Below the pieces are notes generated by a model. It saw only the letters and a list, made by a program, of their open reading frames with translations, had not been told where the DNA came from and made no database searches. 64,000 nt of DNA from NCBI RefSeq assembly GCF_018613795.1, contig NZ_JAGGPN010000007.1:1-64000 (forward strand). Direction: 5' to 3'. Below, one piece after another: positions 44,662 through 53,831 of the stretch (position 1 is its first letter; the number at the start of each line of letters is the position of its first letter). This stretch comes from Arthrobacter sp. ISL-65 (GTDB lineage: Bacteria > Actinomycetota > Actinomycetes > Actinomycetales > Micrococcaceae). The position numbers and the translations under genes are program-made.

Positions 44662-45930
44662 CTACCGCCCGGCCTTCACGGTCAGCACCTTCAGGGCGGC
44701 GGCGTTGACCTCGGCGGCGAAGGCGGGATTGCGCTGGGCGAGCTGCAGCACGGCGGCGTACATGGCGGGAATGGCGCGGGGGTTAGCGCACAGCAGCATA
44801 GTTCCGCCGGCATGGATGAAGCTCGTGGCCCGGGTGCCCAGGGCCCACGGAGCGAGCTGCGCCGCGTTGCACAAGTCATCGGACATGACGACGCCGGTGA
44901 AGTGCAGGTCCGTGCGCAGCATCGTCCGCATGATCAGCGGCGAGAAGGGGGCGATGTGGCCGGGGTCGATGCGCGTGTAGTAGGCACTCGAGACCATCAC
45001 CCACCGGGCGCCCGACTGGATCGCGGTCCGGAACGGCATCAGGTAAGGGTCGGTGCGCGTGGTGACGGTGTCCTTGACGTTCCGGCTTGTGTCCGTGTTC
45101 AGGACAACGCGGCCCAGGCCAGGGAAATGCTTGACGACCGGGGCGATGCCGGCCTGTCGCATGCCGGCTGCGAAGGCGCCGCCGTGGGTAGAGACCGCCT
45201 GCGGCGTGAACCCGTATTCGCGGGCGAAGAACCCGATGGGCGCGTTGTGCGGAGCGAACTGCCTGCTTGGCACGGTGTCCAGAACCGGCGCCAGGTTCAT
45301 GGTGAGCCCGGCCGCGCGCAGCTGGCTTCCCCAGACGCGCGCGTTGGCCTGGAGTGCCGCCGTCGTCCGTGTACCCTGGGCCAATGCCGTGGGGATCGCC
45401 GAGAAGCCCGGCCCGCCGAGCACCTGGACGAAGCCGCCCTCCTGGTCCGTGGCCACGGCAAGGCGGATGCCGCCGGTGGTGGCCGCCGACACGGTGGCGG
45501 TCATCCGGCGGACGACGGCGGCTGTTGCGGCGGTGCCCGCACGGCTGCGCCCCGCAAGATAGACGTTGCCAACGTGAAGCCTGGTCAGGTCGGACATCGT
45601 GTTGGCGTCCGCGCCGGTGGCGGTGGCTGCCACCATGAACAGCTGGCCAACCCGCTGGGGCAGGGTGAGCCGGGCGAGCTGCTGCGCCGGAGTGGGCGTC
45701 GCCCCCACAGCGGCAGGGGGGCGGACGATGGTCGGCCGGACAGCCCGGGGGACAGCTGCGGGCTGGCTTGCTGCGGGCCGGCTTGTGGCGGGCTGGCTGG
45801 TGGCGGGCGGGAACTCGGCCCTTGCTGCTGAAAGGGACTTGCTTGTTGCGGGCCGGGACGGGCCGCTCGCTGCAGACAGAGCGAGCAAAAGCGCGGCTCC
45901 TATAACTGCCAATTTACTCAGATGATGCAT
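44662..45930 (-). CDS. Secreted glycoside hydrolase family 3 (NagZ-like)
   Basis: About 422 residues. A signal peptide (LAVIGAALLLALSAASG) is followed by a Ser/Ala/Pro repeat linker (PATSQPATSRPAASQPA). The GH3 N-terminal barrel (about 85-420) shows ATDQEGGFVQ, the His of APVVKHFPGLG and the nucleophile-region VVMSDDL. NagZ-like enzymes remove N-acetylglucosamine from muropeptides. The motif KHFPGLGRVVLNTD is slightly altered from KHFPGHG. ATG 45930 is preferred to GTG 45954. Confidence 0.82.
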   Translation of the reverse strand: MHHLSKLAVIGAALLLALSAASGPSRPATSKSLSAARAEFPPATSQPATSRPAASQPAAVPRAVRPTIVRPPAAVGATPTPAQQLARLTLPQRVGQLFMVAATATGADANTMSDLTRLHVGNVYLAGRSRAGTAATAAVVRRMTATVSAATTGGIRLAVATDQEGGFVQVLGGPGFSAIPTALAQGTRTTAALQANARVWGSQLRAAGLTMNLAPVLDTVPSRQFAPHNAPIGFFAREYGFTPQAVSTHGGAFAAGMRQAGIAPVVKHFPGLGRVVLNTDTSRNVKDTVTTRTDPYLMPFRTAIQSGARWVMVSSAYYTRIDPGHIAPFSPLIMRTMLRTDLHFTGVVMSDDLCNAAQLAPWALGTRATSFIHAGGTMLLCANPRAIPAMYAAVLQLAQRNPAFAAEVNAAALKVLTVKAGR

Positions 45931-46010
45931 GGTCACACGGCTTTGCTGGGGCACTCAGATATCAATGAGCGTACGCCGTTTGGGCCGCCACGGAGCCATC
46001 AGCGGTCGCG

Positions 46011-46712
46011 TCAGCCCGCCGTCTTGGCCTTGAGCTTCGCGTAGACCACGTAATTGTCGTTGAACAGACCGGAAGCGGGGTCGTAGCCGTCGCACGTGAT
46101 GAGTCGCAGCTCCGGGCCCTTGGTGTTGCCGTAGACCTCCAGCGTGGGGAAGCTGTTCTTGCTGTAGGCCGCGGCCCTGGTCACGGCGAAGACGGCGGTG
46201 CTGCGGTCGGCGAGCCGCACGGTAATCTCGGTCCCGGGTTTCAGTCCGCGGAGGTTTGCGAAGACACCGGGGCCGCCGTCGGTGGCGTTGACGTGGCCCA
46301 GCATCACGGCCGGGCCGGTTTCGCCGGGCGACGGCGAGCCCGAATACCAACCGGCGGGCGCGCCGGGCCCGTCCGGCGGCACCTCCAGCGACCCGTTCTT
46401 CCGCAGTCCCAGCTTCACCAGCGGCGACTGCACGCCGATGGTGGGCACCGTGACTGTCACGGGAGCGGGAGCGGGCCGGGCAGGGGAGGGGACCTTGGCC
46501 GCCGGGGCGGTTGCCGCCGTCGTACTTACGGCCGGTGACGGTAACTCCGGCGCCGAAGCAGCGGACTGCGTTGCCGACGGCGTCCCGGCGGTGGGTGCCG
46601 ACGACGGCGCCGCCGTTCCGCAGCCGCTCAGGACGAGCGCGCCCAGAAACAGGAGGGCGGCCGCCCGATTCTTGCGGCGGCGCGGGGGATGCGTGGCGTT
46701 AGGGGAGTCCAT
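46011..46712 (-). CDS. Class F sortase
   Basis: 233 residues. The N-terminal signal has a lipobox-like LVLSGCGTA, then an Ala/Pro/Thr linker, then the sortase beta-barrel (about 85-230) with catalytic His in VMLGHVNA and Cys in RLITCDGYD. The residue where many sortases have the catalytic Arg reads GLFNDNYVV here. It attaches surface proteins to the cell wall. Three genes in a row (CHRD-like protein, lipoprotein, sortase) suggest the CHRD-like protein is its substrate. A second class F sortase lies at 56432-57094. Confidence 0.83.
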   Translation of the reverse strand: MDSPNATHPPRRRKNRAAALLFLGALVLSGCGTAAPSSAPTAGTPSATQSAASAPELPSPAVSTTAATAPAAKVPSPARPAPAPVTVTVPTIGVQSPLVKLGLRKNGSLEVPPDGPGAPAGWYSGSPSPGETGPAVMLGHVNATDGGPGVFANLRGLKPGTEITVRLADRSTAVFAVTRAAAYSKNSFPTLEVYGNTKGPELRLITCDGYDPASGLFNDNYVVYAKLKAKTAG

Positions 46713-46714
46713 GC

Positions 46715-47377
46715 TCAGTGGTGTTCTTTCCAGCAGGCCAGGATGGTGGTGGCCACCTGGTAGGCGAAATCCGTGCGCGACACTTTCTGGGGGCCGACGG
46801 CGGCGGGCAGCCCGTTGGCGTTTACGTGCAGGGTGCTGTTGTCCTTGAGGAAGACGACCGACCCGTCGGCGGTCTGGGCCGCCGGGAAGCCGAGGTTGGC
46901 GAGCCCCTTGATGGGTTCCGCGTTGAGCTTTACCTGCAGGGTGTCGAAGTGTTTGCGCGTCGCGGCGGGGTCCGGGGATTCCTTCACGGAGATCACGAGG
47001 GGGCCGCCGGCCAGGTGGTAGGTGCAGGTGTAGGTGCTGTCCGACCAGTTGTCGACGGTGTGCGGTGACTGCTGCAGGGCCAGGATGGAGGAAATGTCAT
47101 CCTTGGTTTCCTGCCCACAGATCATTTTGGAGGCCTCGGACGGGCCGGCCGTTTGGGCTGCTGCGTGCTGGTCGCCGGCGTGCGTGGCCGCTGCGCCCGC
47201 CGCTGCACCCGCCGCGCTCGCCGACGCCCGTGCTTCCGACGGTGGTGCTGGCGCTGTTGCTGCTGCCGACTCAACACGGTTGATGCTTCCCACGGCTGCT
47301 GCACAGCCGGACAGCAGTAGCGACGCTACGGCCAAAGACGCCATCGTGTGGGTGCGGGCTTTCAGTTTTCTGCTCAT
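46715..47377 (-). CDS. Putative lipoprotein (220 aa)
   Basis: Signal peptide with lipobox LLLSGCAAA (Cys about 25), a long Ala-rich linker and a domain (about 85-215) with conserved-looking Cys in MICGQETKDD, TCTYHL and ACWKEHH. The domain resembles DUF3558-type actinobacterial lipoproteins in layout, but this is tentative. It sits between the sortase gene and the CHRD-like surface protein gene on the same strand. Confidence 0.72.
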   Translation of the reverse strand: MSRKLKARTHTMASLAVASLLLSGCAAAVGSINRVESAAATAPAPPSEARASASAAGAAAGAAATHAGDQHAAAQTAGPSEASKMICGQETKDDISSILALQQSPHTVDNWSDSTYTCTYHLAGGPLVISVKESPDPAATRKHFDTLQVKLNAEPIKGLANLGFPAAQTADGSVVFLKDNSTLHVNANGLPAAVGPQKVSRTDFAYQVATTILACWKEHH

Positions 47378-47548
47378 TCTCGCGTCCTGTCCTGGGGCGT
47401 CCTTCGGCGTGACCGGTGCGGTGTGGCGGGCTCTTCAACGGGGGCGGACGGGGCAGGACTCGGCGGCCGCGGGCGCCCCCAAGGCGTCCGCGGCCGCCGG
47501 AACCCGTGCCCGATCCGGTTGCCGTCCGGGCGTGGTCCGGGCGGGAAC

Positions 47549-48328
47549 CTACGCGGCGTCGGCTGCCTTGCGGCGGCGAACGATGTACGTTCCTCCCGCA
47601 GCGGCAGCAAGGACGAGGCCCCCGCCCAAAGCCAGCACACCGGCGTCGTTCTTCTGCGGAGTCTGCGCAACGCCGGTGTCAGCGCCGCCCACCGGCATGT
47701 TCATCTGGCCGACGGCGAGGGTGCCGCAGAGGGCCGGCGATGTGGCCGCCAGCGGCAGGCTGGGCACGAGGTCGCTCTTGGCAGCCTGGCCAGCGGCGCT
47801 CAACGTGGCGGGATCCAGGCCGTGGACCACCACGGCGGCGGTGCCGTTCTGCAGGGCTGCCTTGGTCTCGGCGTTGAGCGGGAAGCTGCGGTCGATGGTG
47901 TAGGCGCCGCCCTGGCCTGCAACCTTGAGGTCCAGTCCCGCAGCCGGGCTGGTGTCTCCGCTTGTGGAGAGTGTGGTGCCGATCTTGCCGTAGGACGGTC
48001 CGCCTTCGGTGGTGGAGATGACCCCGTCGCCGTTGGTGTCCGCTGCCGGGCCGGGGCACTGGCCCTTGGCGCCGACGTGGATGTGCTGCACATGCGGGTA
48101 CGGTGCATTGTTGAACGTCTGGGCGAGGCCGGAGACGTTTAGGACCACGTGGGCCTGGTTTCCGGTGACGTGTAGGGTGACGGTGCCCGAGGCGGAGCTC
48201 CCGTTCAGCTGGCCGAGCGTGGCCTGGTAGGTCTGGTCGCCGTCGGCGGCCATGGCCGGTGAGCCGGAGAGGGCCAACGCGCCAAGCGCCAGTGTGGGGA
48301 CGGCCAAAAGTCGCAAAGTCTTATTCAT
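47549..48328 (-). CDS. Secreted CHRD-like surface protein with C-terminal anchor
   Basis: 259 residues. Signal peptide cleaved near AMAADG, a CHRD-like beta domain (about 32-200; SSASGTVTLHVTGNQAHVV, HIHVGAKGQCPG), then GVAQTPQKNDAG, a hydrophobic helix and the tail VRRRKAADAA. The C-terminal layout is that of a sortase substrate without LPxTG. The QT-containing motif resembles that of the 57104-58033 protein, which also neighbours a class F sortase. Confidence 0.78.
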   Translation of the reverse strand: MNKTLRLLAVPTLALGALALSGSPAMAADGDQTYQATLGQLNGSSASGTVTLHVTGNQAHVVLNVSGLAQTFNNAPYPHVQHIHVGAKGQCPGPAADTNGDGVISTTEGGPSYGKIGTTLSTSGDTSPAAGLDLKVAGQGGAYTIDRSFPLNAETKAALQNGTAAVVVHGLDPATLSAAGQAAKSDLVPSLPLAATSPALCGTLAVGQMNMPVGGADTGVAQTPQKNDAGVLALGGGLVLAAAAGGTYIVRRRKAADAA

Positions 48329-48684
48329 CGGAAGCGTTCTCCTCGTGCGAGTGGTGGTGGATCTCCCGTGGATGGGACACAGGCAGTTCGGAGCGGCGCC
48401 GGGGCCGGATGGGTGAAATAGTGAGGTGGATTATTTTTTCTCTGCTGTGGGGGAGATGGGGGCGCGGGCAGAGGCGGCGTCGGGAGCGCACCGTCGTACT
48501 TTTCGGCAGGTGAGGACCGCCCAACGGAGCGCATGGAAATGCCGCCCTGCGGTGTTGGGGGCCATCGCAGGACGGCATTGGATCAAAGGTACTGTGCCGT
48601 ACTTCGCCCCAACAGCATTTACGCCGGCCGCGGCGGAATCTTAACGGTTTTTTAACGCCTGCCCGGGTTGAGGAGCCGTGCCGC
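48329..48684. other. Intergenic, no gene seen
   Basis: Holds the leader of the CHRD-like gene, an over-represented CGTCGTACTT decamer (48492-48501) and a T-rich stretch near 48645. No open frame is convincing and no RNA is recognised. Confidence 0.45.
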
Positions 48685-49143
48685 TCAGTACCGGCTCTTG
48701 ATGAGCTTCATCATCGGATGGGAAATGATGCGATGGACTCCGGGCAGCTTGGTCATCTTCTGGGTCTGGAAACGTTCGTACTCGTTGCCGTCTGCGACGT
48801 CGACCCTCACGATGTAGTCCGGCACTCCATAGACCCACCGGACTTCCGTTACTTCCTCCAGCGCTGCCACAGCTGTTTCGAAGCCTTCAACGGTCTGACG
48901 GTCGGTCATGGTGATCTCGACCGACATGATGACGCAGAAGCTCCGGCCCGCGGCGACTGGGTCGATCACGGCACGGTATCCGGCGATGACTCCGTCGTCC
49001 TCCAGCCGCTGCACGCGGCGCAGGCAGGGGGCCGGTGTGAGGCCCACCCTCCGGGCCAGTTCAAGGTTAGTCAGTCGTCCGTTTTCAGATAGCTGAAATA
49101 TTATTTCTCGATCGATGGCATCGAGCTTTCTTTGATTGCTCAC
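48685..49143 (-). CDS. Lrp/AsnC family transcriptional regulator
   Basis: 152 residues. The N-terminal HTH (LDAIDREIIFQLSENGRLTN; LARRVGLTPAPCLRRVQRLE) and the AsnC/RAM ligand domain (about 65-150) are complete. Such regulators respond to amino acids. It is divergent from the azlC remnant, and branched-chain amino acid exporters of the AzlCD type are classic targets, so it may have lost its target genes. Confidence 0.88.
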   Translation of the reverse strand: MSNQRKLDAIDREIIFQLSENGRLTNLELARRVGLTPAPCLRRVQRLEDDGVIAGYRAVIDPVAAGRSFCVIMSVEITMTDRQTVEGFETAVAALEEVTEVRWVYGVPDYIVRVDVADGNEYERFQTQKMTKLPGVHRIISHPMMKLIKSRY

Positions 49144-49148
49144 GCACT

Positions 49149-49525
49149 TTCACGCTCACCGACGAGGCCTGGGCCCTGACCGCATCGCCGGAGGCGCAGT
49201 CCTGGAGCAGGCGGCGAATCCTTGCCATCCAGGCTTCGTTTCAGGTCAACTGGGTGGCTGCGGTCACCGCAGGTGCTCTTGGCGGGACCCTGATCCCGGG
49301 TGGAGTGGTCGGCCTGGAGTTCGCGCTGACGGCCTTCTTCCTCGTCCTACGCATGGATGCCTACCGCGTCCGCAGGAGCGTCCCGATCCCGGTCGTTGCC
49401 CTCGGCTGTGCGCTGGCCGGCTATCTGGTCTTCGGTGAGGGGATGCTCGTCGCAGCAAGATCATGTTCGTATCACTTTTGCTGGTTCGCTACGCCATCCA
49501 GCGGAGGAAGGCCCGTCATGCCTGA
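49149..49525 (+). pseudogene. azlC: azlC remnant (branched-chain amino acid exporter, large subunit)
   Basis: Translation gives FTLTDEAWALTASPEA, then QVNWVAAVTAGALGGTLIPG and ALTAFFLVLRMDAYRVRR, the C-terminal half of AzlC. The 5' half is gone: the fragment begins six bases after the AsnC start codon region. A frameshift near 49459 separates it from its own end (FVSLLLVRYAIQRRKARHA, stop at 49523-49525). Confidence 0.75.
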
Positions 49526-49565
49526 GCCCGGTTACATCCTTGCAGCCGTCCTGATCAGCTCCGCA
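49518..49565 (+). pseudogene. azlD: azlD remnant (small subunit), 3' truncated
   Basis: ATG overlaps the azlC stop and codes MPEPGYILAAVLISSA, the typical AzlD start. The frame then runs into a terminator hairpin (49584-49618) and unrelated sequence. Only about 16 of some 100 residues remain. Confidence 0.65.
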
Positions 49566-49583
49566 GGGCTGCCGAAGACGCGG

Positions 49584-49618
49584 CGAGGCCCTGTCCGCTC
49601 TTACCGGACAGGGCCTCG
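49584..49618 (-). terminator. Hairpin terminator of the CsbD gene
   Basis: A perfect 14-bp stem (49584-49597 with 49605-49618) around a 7-base loop, 21 bases beyond the csbD-type stop codon on the minus strand. Confidence 0.75.
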
Positions 49619-49639
49619 AGCATTAAAGCGGGACCTTCG

Positions 49640-49816
49640 TCAGTGCCTCCTGAAGGCGTCCTTGATCTTTTCGCCGGCCTGCTTGAGGTCGGCCCTGATG
49701 TGGCGCTCCCTGCCCTCAGCCCTGAGCTGCTTGTCACCGGTGGCGCGTCCGGCTGCTTCCTTGCTTCTGCCGTGGAGTTTCTCGGCGGCATTGTGGATCT
49801 TGTCACCCAAACCCAT
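49640..49816 (-). CDS. CsbD family protein (58 aa)
   Basis: A short Lys/Ala/Glu-rich helical protein: MGLGDKIHNAAEKLHGRSKE, then AAGRATGDKQLRAEG and DLKQAGEKIKDAFRRH. This is the CsbD family (the family is named for a sigma-B-controlled stress protein of Bacillus). ATG 49816 is chosen because AGGAGG lies five bases upstream; the preceding ATG at 49819 is too close to it. It ends at a strong terminator. Confidence 0.82.
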   Translation of the reverse strand: MGLGDKIHNAAEKLHGRSKEAAGRATGDKQLRAEGRERHIRADLKQAGEKIKDAFRRH

Positions 49817-50079
49817 CATGACCTCCTGTTGGGAAAGCCGGGGCGGCCCGCTGCCGCGGCGGCCACTCCCAGTTTATCGACGGCGGGCCCAGAAGGCTCC
49901 TGCCCGTTTGACGCGGACGCGCGCTGCAAGAAGTTTGAGGGCTAGGCAGATAACCGCTGGCTGGGGTTCGTCCACAGCATTGACCAAGGTGGCGCGGCGG
50001 AGGATATTTGCAGACGGAGAGGTCTCCTTCGATACAGAGGCGCCCGGGCCACGACCGGGACTTGTCGGAGGAGTAGCGC
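49817..50079. other. Intergenic, no gene seen
   Basis: A divergent gap between the CsbD gene and the secreted beta-propeller gene. No regulatory site was recognised beyond the GGAGGAG before ATG 50080. Confidence 0.4.
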
Positions 50080-51030
50080 ATGCGTATCAAACCTGCCGTT
50101 ATCACCATGCTCGCGATGACGTTGTGTCTCGTCGGTCCCATGCCTGCGACAGCGTCGAGGGCTGACCAGGACCAGAAACCCGAAAACGGAGACATAGCAT
50201 TTGGCCGCGTGGACCCGGCCATCGACGGTTTCAGTCTCTGGACTGCCGATTCTGACGGATCCCACCAACGGCGTCTGACCAAGGATCAAGCCAATTTCTC
50301 GGACTGGGCCCCCGACGGAGACCGGATCGCGTTCGACTTCATTGACGATGCCGGAGTCCACATCGCCACGATCGAGCCCGACGGACGGAACCGAAAAGCC
50401 CTCACGGCGGCCCCAGGCGTGCAGGAATGCCCCAAGTGGTCACCCGACGGCAAGTCCATCGTGTACGACGCGTTTCCGTTCGGCCAACCAACTTTCAGCG
50501 TGTCAATTTGGATAATGCTCGCTGACGGATCCAGTCCAAAGCAGCTCACCCGCAACGCCCTGGACGTCGAACCGGTATTCTCGCCCGACGGAACGCGAAT
50601 AGCCTTCGGACGCATCACCGGCGACAGCCCCGAGGGGCAACTCGAAGCCATCTATGTCATCAACTCAGATGGAACAGGGTTGCATCAGGTTGTACCGCCA
50701 CGCCCAGGCCTGGAACACCCGGACTGGTCGCCCGACGGCCGCTCGATCACGTTCAACATCGAACCCGAAAACACGAAGGCCCCAGACTACGGATCCATCC
50801 TTGCGGTCCATCCGGATGGCAGCCGACTTCGAGTGATCCAGCCGAGAACCCCGGACCTGAAATTCTTCAAGGCCGTATGGTCGCCCGACGGTCGCAAGCT
50901 ACTCAGCGGCTGCTTCGACACACACGCCAGAATTGACCGAATTTGCGTGGTCGCCCCGAGCAGACGCATCACGGTTGTGGTTGACGGTCCTCAGGGCGTC
51001 AACTTCCCTTCCTGGGGCGCCGACGACTAA
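50080..51030 (+). CDS. Secreted TolB-like PD40 beta-propeller protein
   Basis: 316 residues. Signal peptide (ITMLAMTLCLVGPMPATASR). Six or so PD40/WD40-like repeats with the signature WSPDGKSI, FSPDGTRIAFGR, WSPDGRSITFN and WSPDGRKLLSG. The fold matches TolB C-terminal propellers, but no Tol system exists in these bacteria, so it is probably an extracellular binding protein. GGAGGAG precedes the ATG. Confidence 0.83.
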   Translation: MRIKPAVITMLAMTLCLVGPMPATASRADQDQKPENGDIAFGRVDPAIDGFSLWTADSDGSHQRRLTKDQANFSDWAPDGDRIAFDFIDDAGVHIATIEPDGRNRKALTAAPGVQECPKWSPDGKSIVYDAFPFGQPTFSVSIWIMLADGSSPKQLTRNALDVEPVFSPDGTRIAFGRITGDSPEGQLEAIYVINSDGTGLHQVVPPRPGLEHPDWSPDGRSITFNIEPENTKAPDYGSILAVHPDGSRLRVIQPRTPDLKFFKAVWSPDGRKLLSGCFDTHARIDRICVVAPSRRITVVVDGPQGVNFPSWGADD

Positions 51031-51214
51031 TCCAGAGGCCGCAGCACCGTTTAAAACGGAGGCACCGTCTGCAACGCGAACGGCCCAACCAAGGTGCGCT
51101 CGCAGGCGGAGCCGGAAACAGCGCAGACACACTCCGAGCACCAGCGCGAAACGTCTTAGAAAACATCGTGGTGCAGGCTGGTCCCATCAACATTCCAATG
51201 GAGGGGGACCGGCT

Positions 51215-51589
51215 GTGAACGAAGATGTGGAGCCTGAAGTGCGGTCCAGTGCAGAGCTGGCTGTAGGCGACGAGATCGAGGCCTGGCACCGCGGCCGTCT
51301 GGCTCATCGGGGGACTGTGAGCAGCACGGTCCAGGACATCGGCCTGTTCTGGATCATCGACGCCCGGACCGGCACGCGCCGGCTGCTGGACCTCGAGCAG
51401 GTCAGCGTGCGGCGGGTCCCGGCCGGAAAGGCGGCTAACGCCGTCGGGCTTTCCAGCGGTACCGGCAAGCCCAAGGCGGCCGACGCCGGGAACCCGGCTA
51501 ACGCCGTCGGCAAGCCTACCGCCCAGAGGCGGAGGCCTGTCAGAAGCCTGAGCCAGGTGGTCTTTATTGAGGCACCGGCCACTCGCTAA
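51215..51589 (+). CDS. Small protein, paralog of 58280-58531 (124 aa)
   Basis: GTG 51215 with GAGGGGG upstream. The core (about 14-68) reads VGDEIEAWHRGRLAHRGTV, GLFWIIDARTGTRRLLD. A paralog with the same GD-EA--GRL---G-V and FWI---RTGTR-LLD pattern lies at 58280-58531. The tail is Ala/Gly/Lys-rich with a near repeat (AANAVG and PANAVG). The beta-rich core suggests a small barrel. Family not recognised. Confidence 0.7.
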   Translation: MNEDVEPEVRSSAELAVGDEIEAWHRGRLAHRGTVSSTVQDIGLFWIIDARTGTRRLLDLEQVSVRRVPAGKAANAVGLSSGTGKPKAADAGNPANAVGKPTAQRRRPVRSLSQVVFIEAPATR

Positions 51590-51607
51590 CCGGCCATGCG
51601 GTAAGCG

Positions 51608-52300
51608 TCAGGGCAGGTTGCTGAACCGCTCCGCCTGGGTCTTGCTGCCCTGCACGATGATCTGGTCGTCGTCGTACAGGACGGTCTGCGCCGTGGTGTG
51701 GCCCCAGATGCCGCCCGGGCGCTTGACCGCCACGATGGTGATGCCGTACTTGTCGCGCAGGCCCAGCACGCCGAGCGGACGGTCGCGGGCCTCGGCGGGC
51801 GGGCTGGTGCGGATCATCACGAAGTCGTCCTCAAACTCGACGTAGTCCAGCAGCGAGCCGCGGACCAGGTGGGCCACGCGCTTGCCCATGTCGTGCTCGG
51901 GGCGGATCACGTGGTCCACGCCGAGCTGGTTGAGGATCTCGGCATGCGGCTCGCTGATGGCCTTGGCCCAGATCTGCGGCTTCTTGAACGTGAGCAGGCG
52001 CGACGTCGTCAGGATGCTCGCCTCGATGTCGCTGCCGATGCCCACCACGGCGCGGTCGAACTCGTGGACGGAGAGTTGGCGCAGCACCTCCTCCTTGGTG
52101 GAGTCCGCCCGGACCACGTGGGTCAGCCGGCCGTTGTAGGACTGCACGGTGTCCTCGTTGGAGTCGATGCCCAGCACTTCGGTGCCCTGCGCCTCAAGCT
52201 CCAGCGCCAGCGACCCGCCGAAGCGGCCCAGGCCGATGACCACCACCGAGTCCGCCTGCGCCGCGGTTTCGGCGGGCCGGGAGAAAAAGTTCTTAGCCAA
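51608..52300 (-). CDS. ktrA: Potassium uptake regulator, RCK/TrkA type (KtrA)
   Basis: 230 residues. An RCK_N Rossmann domain (VVVIGLGRFGGSLALELEAQ at about 19-38, acidic residue in GIDSNED) binds NAD(H)/ATP, followed by a TrkA_C domain (about 140-225). It gates the adjacent KtrB channel subunit, whose stop codon overlaps its start by eight bases. Confidence 0.88.
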   Translation of the reverse strand: MAKNFFSRPAETAAQADSVVVIGLGRFGGSLALELEAQGTEVLGIDSNEDTVQSYNGRLTHVVRADSTKEEVLRQLSVHEFDRAVVGIGSDIEASILTTSRLLTFKKPQIWAKAISEPHAEILNQLGVDHVIRPEHDMGKRVAHLVRGSLLDYVEFEDDFVMIRTSPPAEARDRPLGVLGLRDKYGITIVAVKRPGGIWGHTTAQTVLYDDDQIIVQGSKTQAERFSNLP

Positions 52301-53831
52301 TGAGGGGCCTTTCCTTGGGGTATTCGTAGAGCAGTGGGCGTTCGCGTAGGGCCAGTGCGGCGCCGAGCGTCACCGGGCCGAGGCGGCCGATGAACATCAG
52401 CAGGATCAGAACTACCTGCCCGGCCGGCGGCATGGCGGCGGTGATGCCGGTGGACAGTCCCACCGTGGCGAACGCCGAGACCACCTCGAACAGGATCCGC
52501 TCCTGGCCGAAGTCCGTGATGAGCATCAGGAACATCGTGGAGCCGACCACCATCCCGATGGCCAGCAGCACCACGGTGATGGCCTGCCGATGCACGGCGC
52601 GGGAGAGTCGCTTGCCAAAGATGTTGACGGCGGTGCCGCCCTGCAGTTCGGTGAGCAGGATGAAGAACAGCACGCTGAACGTGGTGATTTTCAAACCGCC
52701 CGCCGTGCCGGCCGGACCGCCGCCGATGAACATCAGGATGTCCATGCCCATCCAGGAGACGGGGTGCATCTGGCCGATGTCGATGCTGTTGAACCCGGCG
52801 GTGCGGGTAATGACCGACTGGAAGAACCCGGCCAGGACGCGCTCGCCGGGCTTGAGCCCGCCCAGTGTGGCCGGGTTGGACCATTCGACGGCGGTGAGGA
52901 AGGCGGTCCCGCTGACCAGGAGCACTCCTGTGCCTACCAGGACCAGCTTGGTGTTCATGCTCCAGTGGATGGGCCGCTGGTACTGCCGGCGCAGTTCGAA
53001 CAGCACCGGGAAGCCGAGGCCTCCGATGATCACCGCGGCGGCGATGGGCAGGCAGATCCACGGGTCCGCGGCGAAGCCGATGAGGTTGTCCGTATGCAGA
53101 GCGAATCCGGCGTTGTTGAAGGATGACACCGAGTGGAAGACGCCGTGCCACATTGCCCGCCCTGGCTCGTAGCCGTAGCCGATGACGAGCCTGGCGGCAA
53201 GGATGCCGGCAAGCACGGTCTCCACGGTGAGGCTGATGGCGAGGACGCCGAGCAGCACCTGGCGGACGTCGCCAAAGCCGGTGCTCTTGGTCTCCGCGGC
53301 CGCGGAAAGCCGTGAGCGCAGGCCGAGCCGGCGGGCCATGAGCACGCCCAGCAGCGTGCCGAAGGACATGACCCCGAAGCCGCCGATCTGGATCAGGACC
53401 ATGATCACCACCTTGCCGAAACCGCTCCAGTACACGGGCGTGTCAACGGTGACCAGCCCCGTTACACAAACCGAGGAGGTGGACGTGAACAGGGCATCGA
53501 GGAAGGGCGCTCCCTCGGGGCCGTTCCGCGAGATGGGCAGCATGAGAAAGATCGTGCCGACGGCGACAGCCCCGGCGAACCCGAGCACGATCACCTGGGC
53601 CGGGTGCTGCGGCGCGAAGACGTTGAGGATGCGGGGGAAGACCTTCGAGCCTGCGGGCCAGAGCCCGCCGAAGCCACGGTCCGTTCCGGCTGCTTTCCGG
53701 TGTGTTTTCGCAGCCGTTTTGGCAGCGAGCCTCGCAGTTTTCGCTGCCGGCCGTGACTTCCTGACCGCGGATTGGGCGTTCCTGCCTGCAGGCCGGGACT
53801 TCGGAGCAGGGACGTCGCGCATAGGCGTCAC
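52293..53831 (-). CDS. ktrB: Potassium channel/transporter subunit, TrkH/KtrB family
   Basis: 512 residues with four M1-P-M2-type repeats: selectivity-filter segments TSTSSVCVTGL, SVSSFNNAGFAL, ITRTAGFNSID and AFATVGLSTGI. It imports potassium, controlled by the co-transcribed RCK protein. The N-terminal 55 residues are unusually basic and repetitive (AAKTARLAAKTAAKTHRKAA) and precede the first helix. GTG 53831 is given; ATG 53822 is also possible. Confidence 0.88.
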   Translation of the reverse strand: MTPMRDVPAPKSRPAGRNAQSAVRKSRPAAKTARLAAKTAAKTHRKAAGTDRGFGGLWPAGSKVFPRILNVFAPQHPAQVIVLGFAGAVAVGTIFLMLPISRNGPEGAPFLDALFTSTSSVCVTGLVTVDTPVYWSGFGKVVIMVLIQIGGFGVMSFGTLLGVLMARRLGLRSRLSAAAETKSTGFGDVRQVLLGVLAISLTVETVLAGILAARLVIGYGYEPGRAMWHGVFHSVSSFNNAGFALHTDNLIGFAADPWICLPIAAAVIIGGLGFPVLFELRRQYQRPIHWSMNTKLVLVGTGVLLVSGTAFLTAVEWSNPATLGGLKPGERVLAGFFQSVITRTAGFNSIDIGQMHPVSWMGMDILMFIGGGPAGTAGGLKITTFSVLFFILLTELQGGTAVNIFGKRLSRAVHRQAITVVLLAIGMVVGSTMFLMLITDFGQERILFEVVSAFATVGLSTGITAAMPPAGQVVLILLMFIGRLGPVTLGAALALRERPLLYEYPKERPLIG

